44,182 nucleotides of DNA, taken from NCBI GenBank assembly GCA_028687045.1, contig JAQUAW010000008.1, forward strand, positions 1 through 44,182, given 5' to 3'. The notes below the pieces were generated by a model. It had not been told where the DNA came from. It did no database searches and saw only the letters and a program-made list of their open reading frames with translations. Position 1 is the stretch's first letter. Each line of letters begins with the position of its first letter. Source of the stretch: Patescibacteria group bacterium. Its GTDB lineage: Bacteria > Patescibacteriota > Patescibacteriia > Magasanikbacterales > UBA922. The position numbers were made by a program, and so were the translations under genes. Shown here one piece after another: positions 14,645 through 22,475 of the stretch.

Positions 14645-15616
14645 TTATTCCTCCCACTTATTGATATATTCAATAGCGCTTAGAGCAGCGGTAACTCCTT
14701 GTCCAGCGGAAATAACTATTTGTTTGTAAGGGATGTTGGTGACGTCACCAGCGGCAAATACACCTTTGCAACTAGTCTGACATTTGATATCTACTTCTAT
14801 TTCTCCGACTGGATTTTTGGTTCCACAGGTGACAAAACTTGAGTTTGGGATCATACCGATGTGGACCATAAGGCCATCTATTTCTATTTGTTTTTCTTCT
14901 TTTGTTTCTTTGTCTGTATATTTCAAACCTTCTAGTCTGTCTTTGCCTAGAATTTCTGTAGTTTCAGCATTGTAAATTATTTCTACGTTGGCTAATTTTT
15001 TTATTTTGTTGACAAGGATTGTCTCAGCTTTTGGGAAACCTCCCAAAGTTTCTTTGTTGTCTGGGAATTTGGTAATCAAATAAACTTTTTTGGAAATACC
15101 AGCCATCATCAAAGCTGATTCAATAGCAGCATTGCCAGCACCAATTGTAGCGGTAATTTTGTCTTTGAAAAGGGGACCATCGCAAACTGTACAATAAGTG
15201 ACACCACGACCACGAAGCTCTGTCTCTCCAGGAAGATTCAAATTTCTTGGGTGAATACCACTAGCAATAATGACTGATTTTGTATTATAAACTTTTTCTT
15301 CTCCTAGAAAATTTTTGGCAGTAATTGTGTGATAATTTTTTTCTTGTTTTATTGCTGTAACTTCGAAGCCTTCTTCAATTTTGTTGCCATAAGATTCGAC
15401 ATGTTTACGAAAATCTTGAGCTAGCTTATAACCTGTAGTTTCAATAATACCAGGCCAATTGCCTACATCACCAGACAAAGCGACTTCACCACCAATATCT
15501 TTGGCCACAATTTTGAAATTCAAATTTCTTCTTGAAGCATAAATGGCAGCAGCACTTCCAGCAGCAGCAGCTCCGATGATGACTAAATCTAGCAATTCTT
15601 CTTGTTTATTTTCCAT
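14645..15616 (-). CDS. trxB: Thioredoxin reductase, AhpF-C-terminal-like
   Basis: 323 residues. FAD-binding loop VIIGAAAAGSAAAIYASR (12-29, Gly pattern relaxed from GxGPAG), redox-active Cys142/Cys145 in YCTVCDGPLF, NAD(P)-binding TIGAGNAAIESALMMAG (157-173) and the FAD-contacting GVFAAGDVTNIPYKQIVISAGQG. The NADPH-specific HRRxxxR motif of classical TrxB is absent: that segment reads LITKFPDNKETLGG. The match to the reductase half of AhpF, including VPYKQI-like and LSAIEYI ends, suggests NADH use. No AhpF-type N-terminal thioredoxin domains are present. Extra Cys264, Cys279 and Cys283 are unusual. It recycles thioredoxin or a peroxiredoxin partner not seen in the window. Confidence 0.93.
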   Translation of the reverse strand: MENKQEELLDLVIIGAAAAGSAAAIYASRRNLNFKIVAKDIGGEVALSGDVGNWPGIIETTGYKLAQDFRKHVESYGNKIEEGFEVTAIKQEKNYHTITAKNFLGEEKVYNTKSVIIASGIHPRNLNLPGETELRGRGVTYCTVCDGPLFKDKITATIGAGNAAIESALMMAGISKKVYLITKFPDNKETLGGFPKAETILVNKIKKLANVEIIYNAETTEILGKDRLEGLKYTDKETKEEKQIEIDGLMVHIGMIPNSSFVTCGTKNPVGEIEVDIKCQTSCKGVFAAGDVTNIPYKQIVISAGQGVTAALSAIEYINKWEE

Positions 15617-15629
15617 ATTTTTTTATTAA

Positions 15630-15735
15630 TCCTGAGACGGCGAAGCACGTCGTGAGGATCTTTCTTGAGTATAAATGTTTTTATTTATGAAAGATTCTAA
15701 TCCAGATTTAATCGGGATAGGATGACATAAATTAA
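15630..15735. repeat. Dispersed intergenic repeat (gatctttcttgag family)
   Basis: CCTGAGACGG...CGTCGTGAGG followed by GATCTTTCTTGAG and, further on, GAAAGATTC. Related wording occurs at 24545-24606 and 31404-31485. No ORF is supported in 15617-15761. Confidence 0.45.
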
Positions 15736-15761
15736 TTTAACAACAGAATTTTATATTCTAA

Positions 15762-16412
15762 TTACTTTTTAGTCAAACTGTTGATAATTTTTTTCATGTT
15801 TTTTATATTTTGCTCGGGTTTGTTTTCATTGCCAAAGATAGCACTGCCTGGACAAATAGCATCTACTCCTGTTGCTATGATTTTTTCTAAATTTTGTTCA
15901 TTGACTCCACCATCTAATTCAACAAAGATATGAGGATATTTGGTTTTGAATTTTTTTATATTAGTCAAAACTTTTGGCAATAATTTTTGTCCTTGTTTGC
16001 CAGGATTTACTCCCATAAACATTACGCCTTTTATTTCACCAATATATTCATCCAAAATTTTTATATCAGTTTCAGGATTTAGTACAAGTCCAATTTCCCA
16101 ACCATAAGCATGAAGAGTTGGGAATATTTCATGTAAATTTTTTACAGATTCTATATGAATCAAGATTTTTTGAATTTGTTCTACCTTGTGCCATTTTAGC
16201 AGTTCTTTCAATGGCTGACTGACCATTAGGTGCAATTCTACTTTTGTTTCAACATATTTTTGGACAGTTGCTGGATCGCTTATTGTAGTATTATTTACAA
16301 AAACACCATCGGCGATGTCGATTTGGACTCTTTGGACAGACTTGTTGATAGATTGGAGTTGTTTTTGTAATTCTTCTGATGTGGAAACTAGGATTGAAGG
16401 GATTATTTGCAT
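15762..16412 (-). CDS. rpe: Ribulose-phosphate 3-epimerase family protein
   Basis: 216 residues, standard length for this TIM barrel. Family blocks: IIPSILVS, VQIDIADGVFVNNTTI, VELHLMVSQP (His61), ILIHIES, GLVLNPET, GVMFMGVNPGKQGQKLLPKVL, VELDGGVNEQN (Asp167) and GVDAICPGSAIFG (phosphate loop). Catalytic Asp32 and Asp167 are kept, but the metal-ligand His of the canonical HVDxMDG is Gln30 here, so activity or metal use may be altered. It pairs with RpiB (16563-17015) in the non-oxidative pentose-phosphate pathway, converting ribulose-5-P to xylulose-5-P. The two genes are co-oriented but separated by a 115-base palindrome. Confidence 0.88.
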   Translation of the reverse strand: MQIIPSILVSTSEELQKQLQSINKSVQRVQIDIADGVFVNNTTISDPATVQKYVETKVELHLMVSQPLKELLKWHKVEQIQKILIHIESVKNLHEIFPTLHAYGWEIGLVLNPETDIKILDEYIGEIKGVMFMGVNPGKQGQKLLPKVLTNIKKFKTKYPHIFVELDGGVNEQNLEKIIATGVDAICPGSAIFGNENKPEQNIKNMKKIINSLTKK

Positions 16413-16444
16413 AGGGTTTGTTTGATAAATTTGTTAGAATCGTG

Positions 16445-16559
16445 GGATACGAAATACGAACAGTACGAAATTACGAAATATAAAAAATAGTTAAAAATAA
16501 CTTAAATGTACAAAATCTTTCGTAGTTCGTACTTTCGTAAATTTTCGTATTTCGTATCC
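16445..16559. repeat. GGATACGAAATACGAA palindrome, copy 2
   Basis: 115-base inverted repeat: the outer 16 bases are perfect mirrors, the inner arms reuse TACGAAA, and the loop of about 45 bases is AT-rich. It has the same termini as 9445-9519, 7 kb away. Confidence 0.85.
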
Positions 16560-16562
16560 TTT

Positions 16563-17015
16563 TTATTTTTCAATTTCTGCGACCTTCTGTAGTCTGCGTA
16601 TATATCTTTTTGCCTCACCAAACTCAGTTTCCAGCCATTTTTTGACAATCGCCATAGCGTGTTCTTCAGAAGATAATTTGGAAGCTAAAGACAAAACATT
16701 GGTATTATCGTCGTTCATCATACTTTCAGCTACTGCAATGTTGTAGCCAATACCACAGCGAATACCTTTTACTTTGTTTACCGCCATACTGACACCGACA
16801 CCATTTTTGCAAATTACAATACCGCGAGCTTCATTTTCTACGACTTTGTGAGCTAGAGGAATTACATAATCAGGATAATCATCGTCTAAATCATTGGCAA
16901 AAGGTCCCAAATCTTCTATTTTCAAGTTTAGTTCATTTTCAATGAAACGAATCAAACGTTTTTTGAGTTGGTAGCCTCCATGGTCTGACGCGATGAATAG
17001 TTTTTTTGAGTACAT
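16563..17015 (-). CDS. rpiB: Ribose-5-phosphate isomerase B family (RpiB/LacA/LacB)
   Basis: 150 residues from ATG 17013-17015 (MYSKKLFIASDHGGYQLKKRL). A longer frame to 17099 adds 28 residues made of agcagaata repeats and is rejected. Family blocks: ASDHGG (Asp11, His12), YPDYVIPLA, ICKNGVGVSMAVNKVKGIRCGIG with catalytic Cys69, and NTNVLSLASK. It departs from the canonical CGTGIG (here CKNGVG, so Thr becomes Asn), and the ring-opening His of HND(A/T)N appears as Asp, so substrate or efficiency may differ. It interconverts ribose-5-P and ribulose-5-P and is adjacent to rpe. Confidence 0.88.
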   Translation of the reverse strand: MYSKKLFIASDHGGYQLKKRLIRFIENELNLKIEDLGPFANDLDDDYPDYVIPLAHKVVENEARGIVICKNGVGVSMAVNKVKGIRCGIGYNIAVAESMMNDDNTNVLSLASKLSSEEHAMAIVKKWLETEFGEAKRYIRRLQKVAEIEK

Positions 17016-17044
17016 ATGTATTTTATTAGTTATTGTGTATCTAT

Positions 17045-17098
17045 ATTGTAACATAGCAAGCAGAATAAGCAAAGTAAGCAGAATAGGCAGAATAAGCA
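17045..17098 (-). promoter_or_regulatory. rpiB promoter within agcagaata word repeats
   Basis: On the minus strand TTGCTT (17072-17067), 16 bases, TACAAT (17050-17045). The -35 is part of the repeated word; repeats extend to 17098. Another word set (gaactttac) fills 17107-17143. Confidence 0.4.
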
Positions 17099-17150
17099 AC
17101 TTTAGAGACTTTATGAACTTTACGAACTTTACAAACTTTTAACTCATGTC

Positions 17151-17178
17151 TTGACTTTTCCTCTAAAATTAGTATAAT
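17151..17178 (+). promoter_or_regulatory. ileS promoter
   Basis: TTGACT (17151-17156), 16-base spacer, TATAAT (17173-17178). Transcription starts near 17185, at the start of the T-box leader. Confidence 0.8.
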
Positions 17179-17184
17179 ACTAAT

Positions 17185-17380
17185 ACAATAATAAAAGCAT
17201 TATTACCTGTTATCAGCAGGTAGTCCTCCTTTGCTAAAGCTACGGGGGCATGCTAAGAGAAGAAAGTCCAAAAAACAAGTAGAACTCTTCGGATAAGCCC
17301 GTAATAGCAGTAATGAAGCACCAATTTGGGGTGGTACCGTCTTAAATATAAGGCCCCCAGCATGAAGAGTGCTTTTTTTG
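17185..17380 (+). promoter_or_regulatory. T-box leader of ileS
   Basis: The T-box core TGGTACCG (17332-17339) sits in GGGGTGGTACCGTC, preceded by a conserved-looking CCCGTAATAGCAG and an AGAGAAG segment. A terminator can form from AGCAC...TGGGG (17317-17331) with CCCCA...GTGCT (17355-17373), followed by seven T. The UGGU bulge complements ACCA, fitting the A73 discriminator of tRNA-Ile. The specifier is not certain: an ATC codon lies in the loop of the first hairpin (17205-17221). Uncharged tRNA-Ile should relieve termination. Confidence 0.85.
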
Positions 17381-17392
17381 TTGAATAAGAGT

Positions 17393-17430
17393 ACTTTATG
17401 AACTTTTAACTTTATAAACTTTTTAACTAT
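17393..17430. repeat. aactttata words before ileS
   Basis: ACTTTATGAACTTTTAACTT and similar words lie between the T-box terminator and the ileS ATG. A matching set (ACTTTATGAACTTTACGAAC) lies at 17108-17143, so the leader is bracketed by direct copies. Confidence 0.55.
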
Positions 17431-17435
17431 CACGT

Positions 17436-20414
17436 ATGCCATACAACTCCAACGAAAACGAATTAGAAATACTTAAATATTGGGATGAAAAAAAGATTTT
17501 TGAAAAATCTATTTTAGAACGTCCAGAAAACAAACCTTATGTTTTTTATGATGGTCCACCTTTTGCGACTGGTCTTCCTCATTATGGACATCTGGTAGGT
17601 ACGGTGATGAAAGATGTCGTGCCACGTTATTTCACTATGAAAGGTTTTCGCGTCGAGCGTAAATGGGGTTGGGATTGTCATGGTTTGCCTGTAGAAAATA
17701 TTATTGAAAAAGATTTGGGATTAAAATCAAAGAGAGAAATTGATGAAATGGGAATTGACAAATTCAACGAGGCTTGTCGTAGCACTGTGCTTACGTATGC
17801 TGAAGAATGGAAAAAAACAATTCATCGTATTGGTCGTTTTGTGGATATGGAAAATGATTACAAGACCATGGATTTGAATTTTATGGAAAGTGTTTGGTGG
17901 GTTTTCAAAGAATTGTGGAATAAAAACCTTATTTACGAAGGTAAGAAAGCCATGCATATTTGTCCACATTGTGTCACACCACTTTCTAATTTTGAAGTTA
18001 CTCAAGGTTATAAGGATATCAAAGATTTGTCAGCCACTGCCAAATTTCGTGTGACTGATGAAAAATTTAAGAGTAAATTTGATCTAGGTGACAGAGAATT
18101 ATATATTTTGGCTTGGACTACTACACCTTGGACTTTGCCTGGCAACGTCTTACTTGCGGTTGGTAAAGATATAGATTATGTCGTAGTCAAAGGTGAACAT
18201 AATTATTATATTGTAGCCAAAGAAAGAGTTGGAGATGTTTTCCAATCCAAAGATAAAGAAGAATATGTACTTATCAGTACGATGAAAGGTGAGGAATTAT
18301 TTGGTATCAAGTATGAACCACTTTTCTCATATTTTGCTAACACGGAAAATGCTTTCAAAGTAGTAACAGGAGATTTTGTAACTACTGAAAATGGTACAGG
18401 CATCGTGCATATCGCCCCCGCTTTTGGTGAAGACGATTACAGTCTTGGACAAGAACATCAAGTCGGTTGGGTGCAACATGTGACTATGGAAGGTAAATTT
18501 ACTGAAGATGTTTTGGATTTTGTAAATCAAGAAGTAAAACCAAAAGATGATCATACCAAAACAGATATTGAAATTATCAAATGGTTGGCACACAATGAAA
18601 AATTATTTAGTAAAGAAAAATTTGAACATAGCTATCCACATTGTTGGCGTTGTGATACACCGCTTCTCAATTATGCAACTTCTTCTTGGTTTGTCAGAGT
18701 AACGGAAATAAAAAATGAAATGTTGCGTAACAATAAAAAAACAAATTGGGTGCCAGATCATATCAAAGACGGACGTTTTGGTTTATGGTTAGAGGGTGCT
18801 CGTGATTGGGCTATTTCACGCAATCGTTATTGGGGTTCAGCTTTGCCAATTTGGCGTAGTCAAGATGGTGAGACTGTTTGTATTGGTTCTGTTGAAGAAT
18901 TAGAAAAATTGTCTGGACAAAAAATAACTGATTTACACAAACATATTATTGATAAAGTAACTTTTGAAAAAGATGGTAAGACTTTTACTAGAATTCCAGA
19001 AGTGCTTGATTGTTGGTTTGAATCTGGTGCAATGCCTTATGGTCAAATGCATTATCCTTTTGAAAACAAAGCTAAGTTTGAAGCTGGTTTTCCAGCTGAG
19101 TTCATTGCCGAAGGTCAAGATCAAACTCGTGGTTGGTTTTATACTTTGCATGTTTTGGCTACAGCTTTGACTACGGGCAAAAATCCTTCTATACCTTTGA
19201 AAGAAAGTGTGCCAGCTTTCAAAAATGTAATCGTCAATGGAATCGTTTTGGCGGAAGATGGTAAAAAAATGAGTAAACGTCTCAAGAATTATCCAGATCC
19301 TTTGGTCGTCCTTGAAAAATATGGTGCTGATGCTCTTCGTTATTATTTGGCTTCTTCTCCAGTGATGTATGCGGAAGGTTTGAATTTTTCTGAAAAAGAT
19401 GTGCGTGAAGTTTACAACAAAGTAGTAAATACTCTTTGGAATGTGTTTACGTTTTTTTCTATATTCAATACTGACGGCGGAATGAGGAATGAGGAACGGG
19501 GAATGGATTCTAAAAACATCTTAGACAAATGGATTGTTGCCAAGTTGCATGGGCTTTTGAAAGAAGTGACAGAAAAAATGGAAGAGTACAAGCTGGCAGA
19601 AGCTAGTCGTCCAATTCTTGATTTCATTACCGAACTTTCACAATGGTATGTTCGTCGTTCTCGTGATCGTTTCAAAAGTGGAATGGGGGATGAGGAACGA
19701 GGAATGGAAGATAAAGCTCAGGCTACTGCAACTTTACGTTATGTTTTGATGACACTTAGTAAAATCATGGCGCCATTTACACCATTTATTTCCGAAAAGA
19801 TGTATCGTGAACTTGGTGGTGAACTAGAATCTGTGCATCTTGAGTCTTGGCCAAATTTTGACAAAAAATTGATTGATGAAAAAGTTTTGAAAGAGATGGA
19901 AGATGTGAGAAAAGTGGTAGAGATGGGATTATCTCTTCGTGCAGAAAAAGGAATAAAAGTGAGACAAGTCTTGAAAGAATTTTATGTGACTGGTAGAGAT
20001 TTTTCTGAAGATGTAAAAAATATTATTGCTGAAGAACTCAATGTCAAAGAAGTTTTGTTTGAAAATTTTGACAAAGAAGATAATCACTTGAAGAAAAAAG
20101 AAGATTGGGGATTCAAAATAGCACTCAATACTCACATCACGGAAGAATTGAAAAAAGAAGGTTTGGTGCGTGAGATTGTGAGAACAATAAATCAAATCCG
20201 CAAAGAACAAGGTATGACTATTGAAGATCAAGTGCTAGTAGAATATCATACAGATGATGAAAATTTGCAAGCGGTTTTTGTAGATTATGAAGCTGAAATC
20301 AAAAAGAGTGTTTTGGCTAGAGAATTAATTGCTGAGAAAATTGTTTTGGATGAATCTGATGACAAAGGGTATGAGATTGATGGGGTGAAAGTTTTGTTGA
20401 GTGTGAAAATATAA
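17436..20414 (+). CDS. ileS: Isoleucyl-tRNA synthetase, IleS2 type
   Basis: 992 residues. Class I signatures: HYGH (49-52) in PPFATGLPHYGHLVG and KMSKR (about 610). GWDCHGLPVE, the CP1 editing domain (LAWTTTPWTLPGNVLLAVG), a CPHCVTPL Cys pair, and an anticodon-binding C-terminal half are all present. The ATGLPHYGH wording and length fit the eukaryotic-like IleS2 group, many members of which are insensitive to mupirocin (family knowledge). It charges tRNA-Ile with Ile and edits Val. Expression is controlled by the T-box leader. Two loops, near residues 682-690 and 749-757, are encoded by 28-bp repeats (see 19479 and 19680) giving MRNEERGM and MGDEERGM. Confidence 0.98.
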   Translation: MPYNSNENELEILKYWDEKKIFEKSILERPENKPYVFYDGPPFATGLPHYGHLVGTVMKDVVPRYFTMKGFRVERKWGWDCHGLPVENIIEKDLGLKSKREIDEMGIDKFNEACRSTVLTYAEEWKKTIHRIGRFVDMENDYKTMDLNFMESVWWVFKELWNKNLIYEGKKAMHICPHCVTPLSNFEVTQGYKDIKDLSATAKFRVTDEKFKSKFDLGDRELYILAWTTTPWTLPGNVLLAVGKDIDYVVVKGEHNYYIVAKERVGDVFQSKDKEEYVLISTMKGEELFGIKYEPLFSYFANTENAFKVVTGDFVTTENGTGIVHIAPAFGEDDYSLGQEHQVGWVQHVTMEGKFTEDVLDFVNQEVKPKDDHTKTDIEIIKWLAHNEKLFSKEKFEHSYPHCWRCDTPLLNYATSSWFVRVTEIKNEMLRNNKKTNWVPDHIKDGRFGLWLEGARDWAISRNRYWGSALPIWRSQDGETVCIGSVEELEKLSGQKITDLHKHIIDKVTFEKDGKTFTRIPEVLDCWFESGAMPYGQMHYPFENKAKFEAGFPAEFIAEGQDQTRGWFYTLHVLATALTTGKNPSIPLKESVPAFKNVIVNGIVLAEDGKKMSKRLKNYPDPLVVLEKYGADALRYYLASSPVMYAEGLNFSEKDVREVYNKVVNTLWNVFTFFSIFNTDGGMRNEERGMDSKNILDKWIVAKLHGLLKEVTEKMEEYKLAEASRPILDFITELSQWYVRRSRDRFKSGMGDEERGMEDKAQATATLRYVLMTLSKIMAPFTPFISEKMYRELGGELESVHLESWPNFDKKLIDEKVLKEMEDVRKVVEMGLSLRAEKGIKVRQVLKEFYVTGRDFSEDVKNIIAEELNVKEVLFENFDKEDNHLKKKEDWGFKIALNTHITEELKKEGLVREIVRTINQIRKEQGMTIEDQVLVEYHTDDENLQAVFVDYEAEIKKSVLARELIAEKIVLDESDDKGYEIDGVKVLLSVKI
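19479..19506 (+). repeat. In-frame 28-bp repeat inside ileS, copy 1
   Basis: Starts GGAATGAGGAATGAGGAACG and ends GGGGAATGG. It encodes GMRNEERGM in a linker before LDKWIVAKL. It matches copy 2 at 25 of 28 positions. Confidence 0.85.
19680..19707 (+). repeat. In-frame 28-bp repeat inside ileS, copy 2
   Basis: Starts GGAATGGGGGATGAGGAACG and ends AGGAATGG, 201 bases after copy 1 and so in the same frame. It encodes GMGDEERGM in a variable loop of the anticodon-binding region. Confidence 0.85.
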
Positions 20415-20490
20415 AAGCATGAAAACATAAAAACATTAAAACATTAAAACACTTGTCCCTACTTTGTCGGTGATTAAAATACATTAAATT

Positions 20491-20524
20491 AAAAAAAGAC
20501 GTTTTAGAAAAAGCGTCTTTTTTT
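20491..20524. terminator. Bidirectional terminator after ileS
   Basis: AAAAAAAGACG (20491-20501) / CGTCTTTTTTT (20514-20524), perfect 11-bp stem between convergent genes. attaaaaca-word repeats precede it at 20413-20451. Confidence 0.9.
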
Positions 20525-20526
20525 AT

Positions 20527-20619
20527 AATCAGTTTTTATCAGTTCAATCTGTTTAATCTGTGGGCTATCTGATTTTTTTAGTCTAGATAGAACACGGATT
20601 AAACTGATAAAACGGATTT
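20527..20619. repeat. Palindromic aatctg/cagttt word repeat
   Basis: Left arm TTTTTATCAGTTCAATCTG...TTAATCTGTG and right arm CACGGATTAAACTGATAAAA mirror each other. An inner CTATCT...AGATAG helix closes the loop. Confidence 0.7.
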
Positions 20620-20623
20620 GTTT

Positions 20624-22300
20624 TTAAACATTATCAATAATTTTCTTTTTTTGTAAGATTCTCACCGTCCCGTGATTTGCACGCACTTCGATTAGGTCGC
20701 CAGTAGATATGAGCTCAGTGGCATTGCCTGTGGCAATGATGCATGGCTTGTGGTTTTCTCTTGTGATGACGGCTGCGTGGCAGGTGATACCTCCTTCATT
20801 CGTCACAATCGCAGACGCTATTTTGATGAGTGGAGTGAATTCTGGACTCGTCATACTAGTGATAAGTATTTCATTTTTTTTGAATTTGGTAAAATCTTTT
20901 TCACTCACAATAATTCTCGCAATTCCTTTGGCATAGCCTTGGCTCGCGGTCTGTCCTCGGATAATAGAGTCACTTTTTCTGTGTAGTTTTTCTTCTAGCT
21001 CGTTTTTCACCGAAGTAGCTTGTGCTCCTTTGATAATTTTTATTCCGTTTTTTCTCACTGATACCAGCATACCATTTTTGTAACGAGTTCGTAGCTCCGG
21101 CTCTGTGAGAAGTCCTGAAAGGATACTTTCAATTTCTTCTGGGCTAATAAATTTGAGATATTTGGAGTCAATACCAGTCTCATCTTCTATTCGTTTGAGA
21201 ATATTGAGAAGTACATATACCCCCATCATATTTACTCTCTTTCTGTCTTCTCTCCAGTCGGTTAGCTTTGAGAAGAAATACAAGGGATTGATTTTTAGTT
21301 TGTGTTTTTTGAGTATTACTTGTTTTTTATTTTGTTTTTGTTGTTCAAATGATTGTAGTTCATGCATCTTTTTTTTGAGTATGTCTGGATCTTCACTGTA
21401 GTACAGGATTTCTTTTTTGAGTTCAGATTTTTTGATTTTATTTATGTGGACATAGTTCCCTTTGTAGTAGTCGTATGTATTGATATATTCTTGTATTTCT
21501 TTTAATTCTAAAAGTTGTTTAATATTTTCTTTTGTAATTTTTTTCTTTGCAATAATGTGCAACAACGCAAGGAGTCGTGTATCACTATATCCAAGTTTTG
21601 TTGGGGAGGTGAGCACAGCGATTTCTTTTTTGTCAAAGGTATATTTTTTGCTGATTTCGTTGATTACTTGCTCATCAAATCCAGAATCAAAGCTGTCTAT
21701 AAAGTAGCACATGGCCCAAAATTCGGCATATGCTTTTAACAATGTATTTAGAATTTGGAGCACTTCACGAATAGTCATGGTCATCTGTCTCTGATAGCTC
21801 GAGGTATCATAGATGTCTACAATGGTCTTTGTTGTCATACTATATTCATCGTAGAGTCTGTCAACGTCTTCTTTGTATTTGTATTTTTTGTATACACTTT
21901 GGGCGAGCTCATACATCTTTTCCTTGTAATAGAAGCATTGTCCATTACTGCCTTTAAAGTAAGCATCTATTTCACCATAATCTTTTTCAAAATATGTTGT
22001 ATTAAAATTATTTGACGCGAGCATCCATGTCCATCCTGTGAAGGGGACTGCTATGGCCTCTTGGCGATAGAGGTGTTCGGTTTTTGTATGTGTATTGTTG
22101 TCGTCTGTGTATTCTAGAATGTCGCCAATGTCGAGATCATAAAATTCACACAATTTTTCTAGAGTGGAGAATTTTATGCCATCTAACTTATTGTGGTAGA
22201 GGCTAGTGATGGTATTTCTGTTGATATCTGTCTCTCTTGCTATATCAGATATGGATTTGTTGAGTTTTTGGGCTAAATTAGCCAATTTTATTTTTATCAT
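20624..22300 (-). CDS. XRE-type HTH fused to a PEP-utilising phosphohistidine domain
   Basis: 558 residues. Residues 1-62 form a Cro/CI-type HTH (LAQKLNKSISDIARETDINRNTITSLYHNKLDGIKFSTLEKLCEFYDLDIGDIL). A long helical middle (about 80-430) has no sure match; RVNMMGVYVLLNILKRIEDETGIDSKYLKFISPEEI resembles linkers of PEP-synthase-like proteins. The C-terminal 100 residues are the swivelling PEP-utilising domain, with the phospho-acceptor in GGITCHAAV (His508) and the family end GDLIEVRANHGTVRI. ATP-grasp and PEP-binding barrel domains are absent, so it cannot be a PPDK or PEP synthase. A phosphotransfer-controlled regulator is inferred. It has its own promoter (22330-22358) with a dyad just upstream (22362-22381). 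Confidence 0.88.
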   Translation of the reverse strand: MIKIKLANLAQKLNKSISDIARETDINRNTITSLYHNKLDGIKFSTLEKLCEFYDLDIGDILEYTDDNNTHTKTEHLYRQEAIAVPFTGWTWMLASNNFNTTYFEKDYGEIDAYFKGSNGQCFYYKEKMYELAQSVYKKYKYKEDVDRLYDEYSMTTKTIVDIYDTSSYQRQMTMTIREVLQILNTLLKAYAEFWAMCYFIDSFDSGFDEQVINEISKKYTFDKKEIAVLTSPTKLGYSDTRLLALLHIIAKKKITKENIKQLLELKEIQEYINTYDYYKGNYVHINKIKKSELKKEILYYSEDPDILKKKMHELQSFEQQKQNKKQVILKKHKLKINPLYFFSKLTDWREDRKRVNMMGVYVLLNILKRIEDETGIDSKYLKFISPEEIESILSGLLTEPELRTRYKNGMLVSVRKNGIKIIKGAQATSVKNELEEKLHRKSDSIIRGQTASQGYAKGIARIIVSEKDFTKFKKNEILITSMTSPEFTPLIKIASAIVTNEGGITCHAAVITRENHKPCIIATGNATELISTGDLIEVRANHGTVRILQKKKIIDNV

Positions 22301-22329
22301 ATTATATTTTTGACTATTACACTAAGCAG

Positions 22330-22358
22330 ATAATAACAAAAATAAGAAAATTTGTCAA
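22330..22358 (-). promoter_or_regulatory. Promoter of the XRE-PEP gene
   Basis: On the minus strand TTGACA (22358-22353), 17 bases, TATTAT (22335-22330). The leader is about 20 bases. Confidence 0.8.
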
Positions 22359-22361
22359 TAA

Positions 22362-22381
22362 TTAACTAATAAACTAGTTAA
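22362..22381. promoter_or_regulatory. Operator-like dyad upstream of -35
   Basis: TTAACTA (22362-22368), six bases, TAGTTAA (22375-22381): a perfect 7-6-7 inverted repeat 3 bases upstream of the -35, a typical size for a dimeric XRE regulator. Confidence 0.5.
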
Positions 22382-22387
22382 AAAGGA

Positions 22388-22416
22388 TTGACGAAGATGA
22401 TTTTCTTTGTTAACTT
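22388..22416 (+). promoter_or_regulatory. Weak promoter candidate for the pentapeptide gene
   Basis: TTGACG (22388-22393), 17 bases, TAACTT (22411-22416). The -10 is poor. Confidence 0.3.
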
Positions 22417-22475
22417 GAACTATTCCCCAGTGCAAAGTGCCAGAGGGAATACACACAAATGTTGGAGGGAAAACC

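Noticed and set aside
17016-17099. 28-residue hydrophobic N-terminal extension of RpiB
   Set aside because: It is encoded by agcagaata word repeats containing the promoter; the canonical RpiB start is at 17015.
17254-17268. RNase P RNA signature (GAAGAAAGTCC) before ileS
   Set aside because: Only about 195 bases separate promoter and terminator, and other RNase P regions are missing; the T-box core explains the leader better.
20624-22300. Pyruvate phosphate dikinase or PEP synthase
   Set aside because: Only the phosphohistidine domain is present; ATP-grasp and PEP-binding barrel domains are absent.
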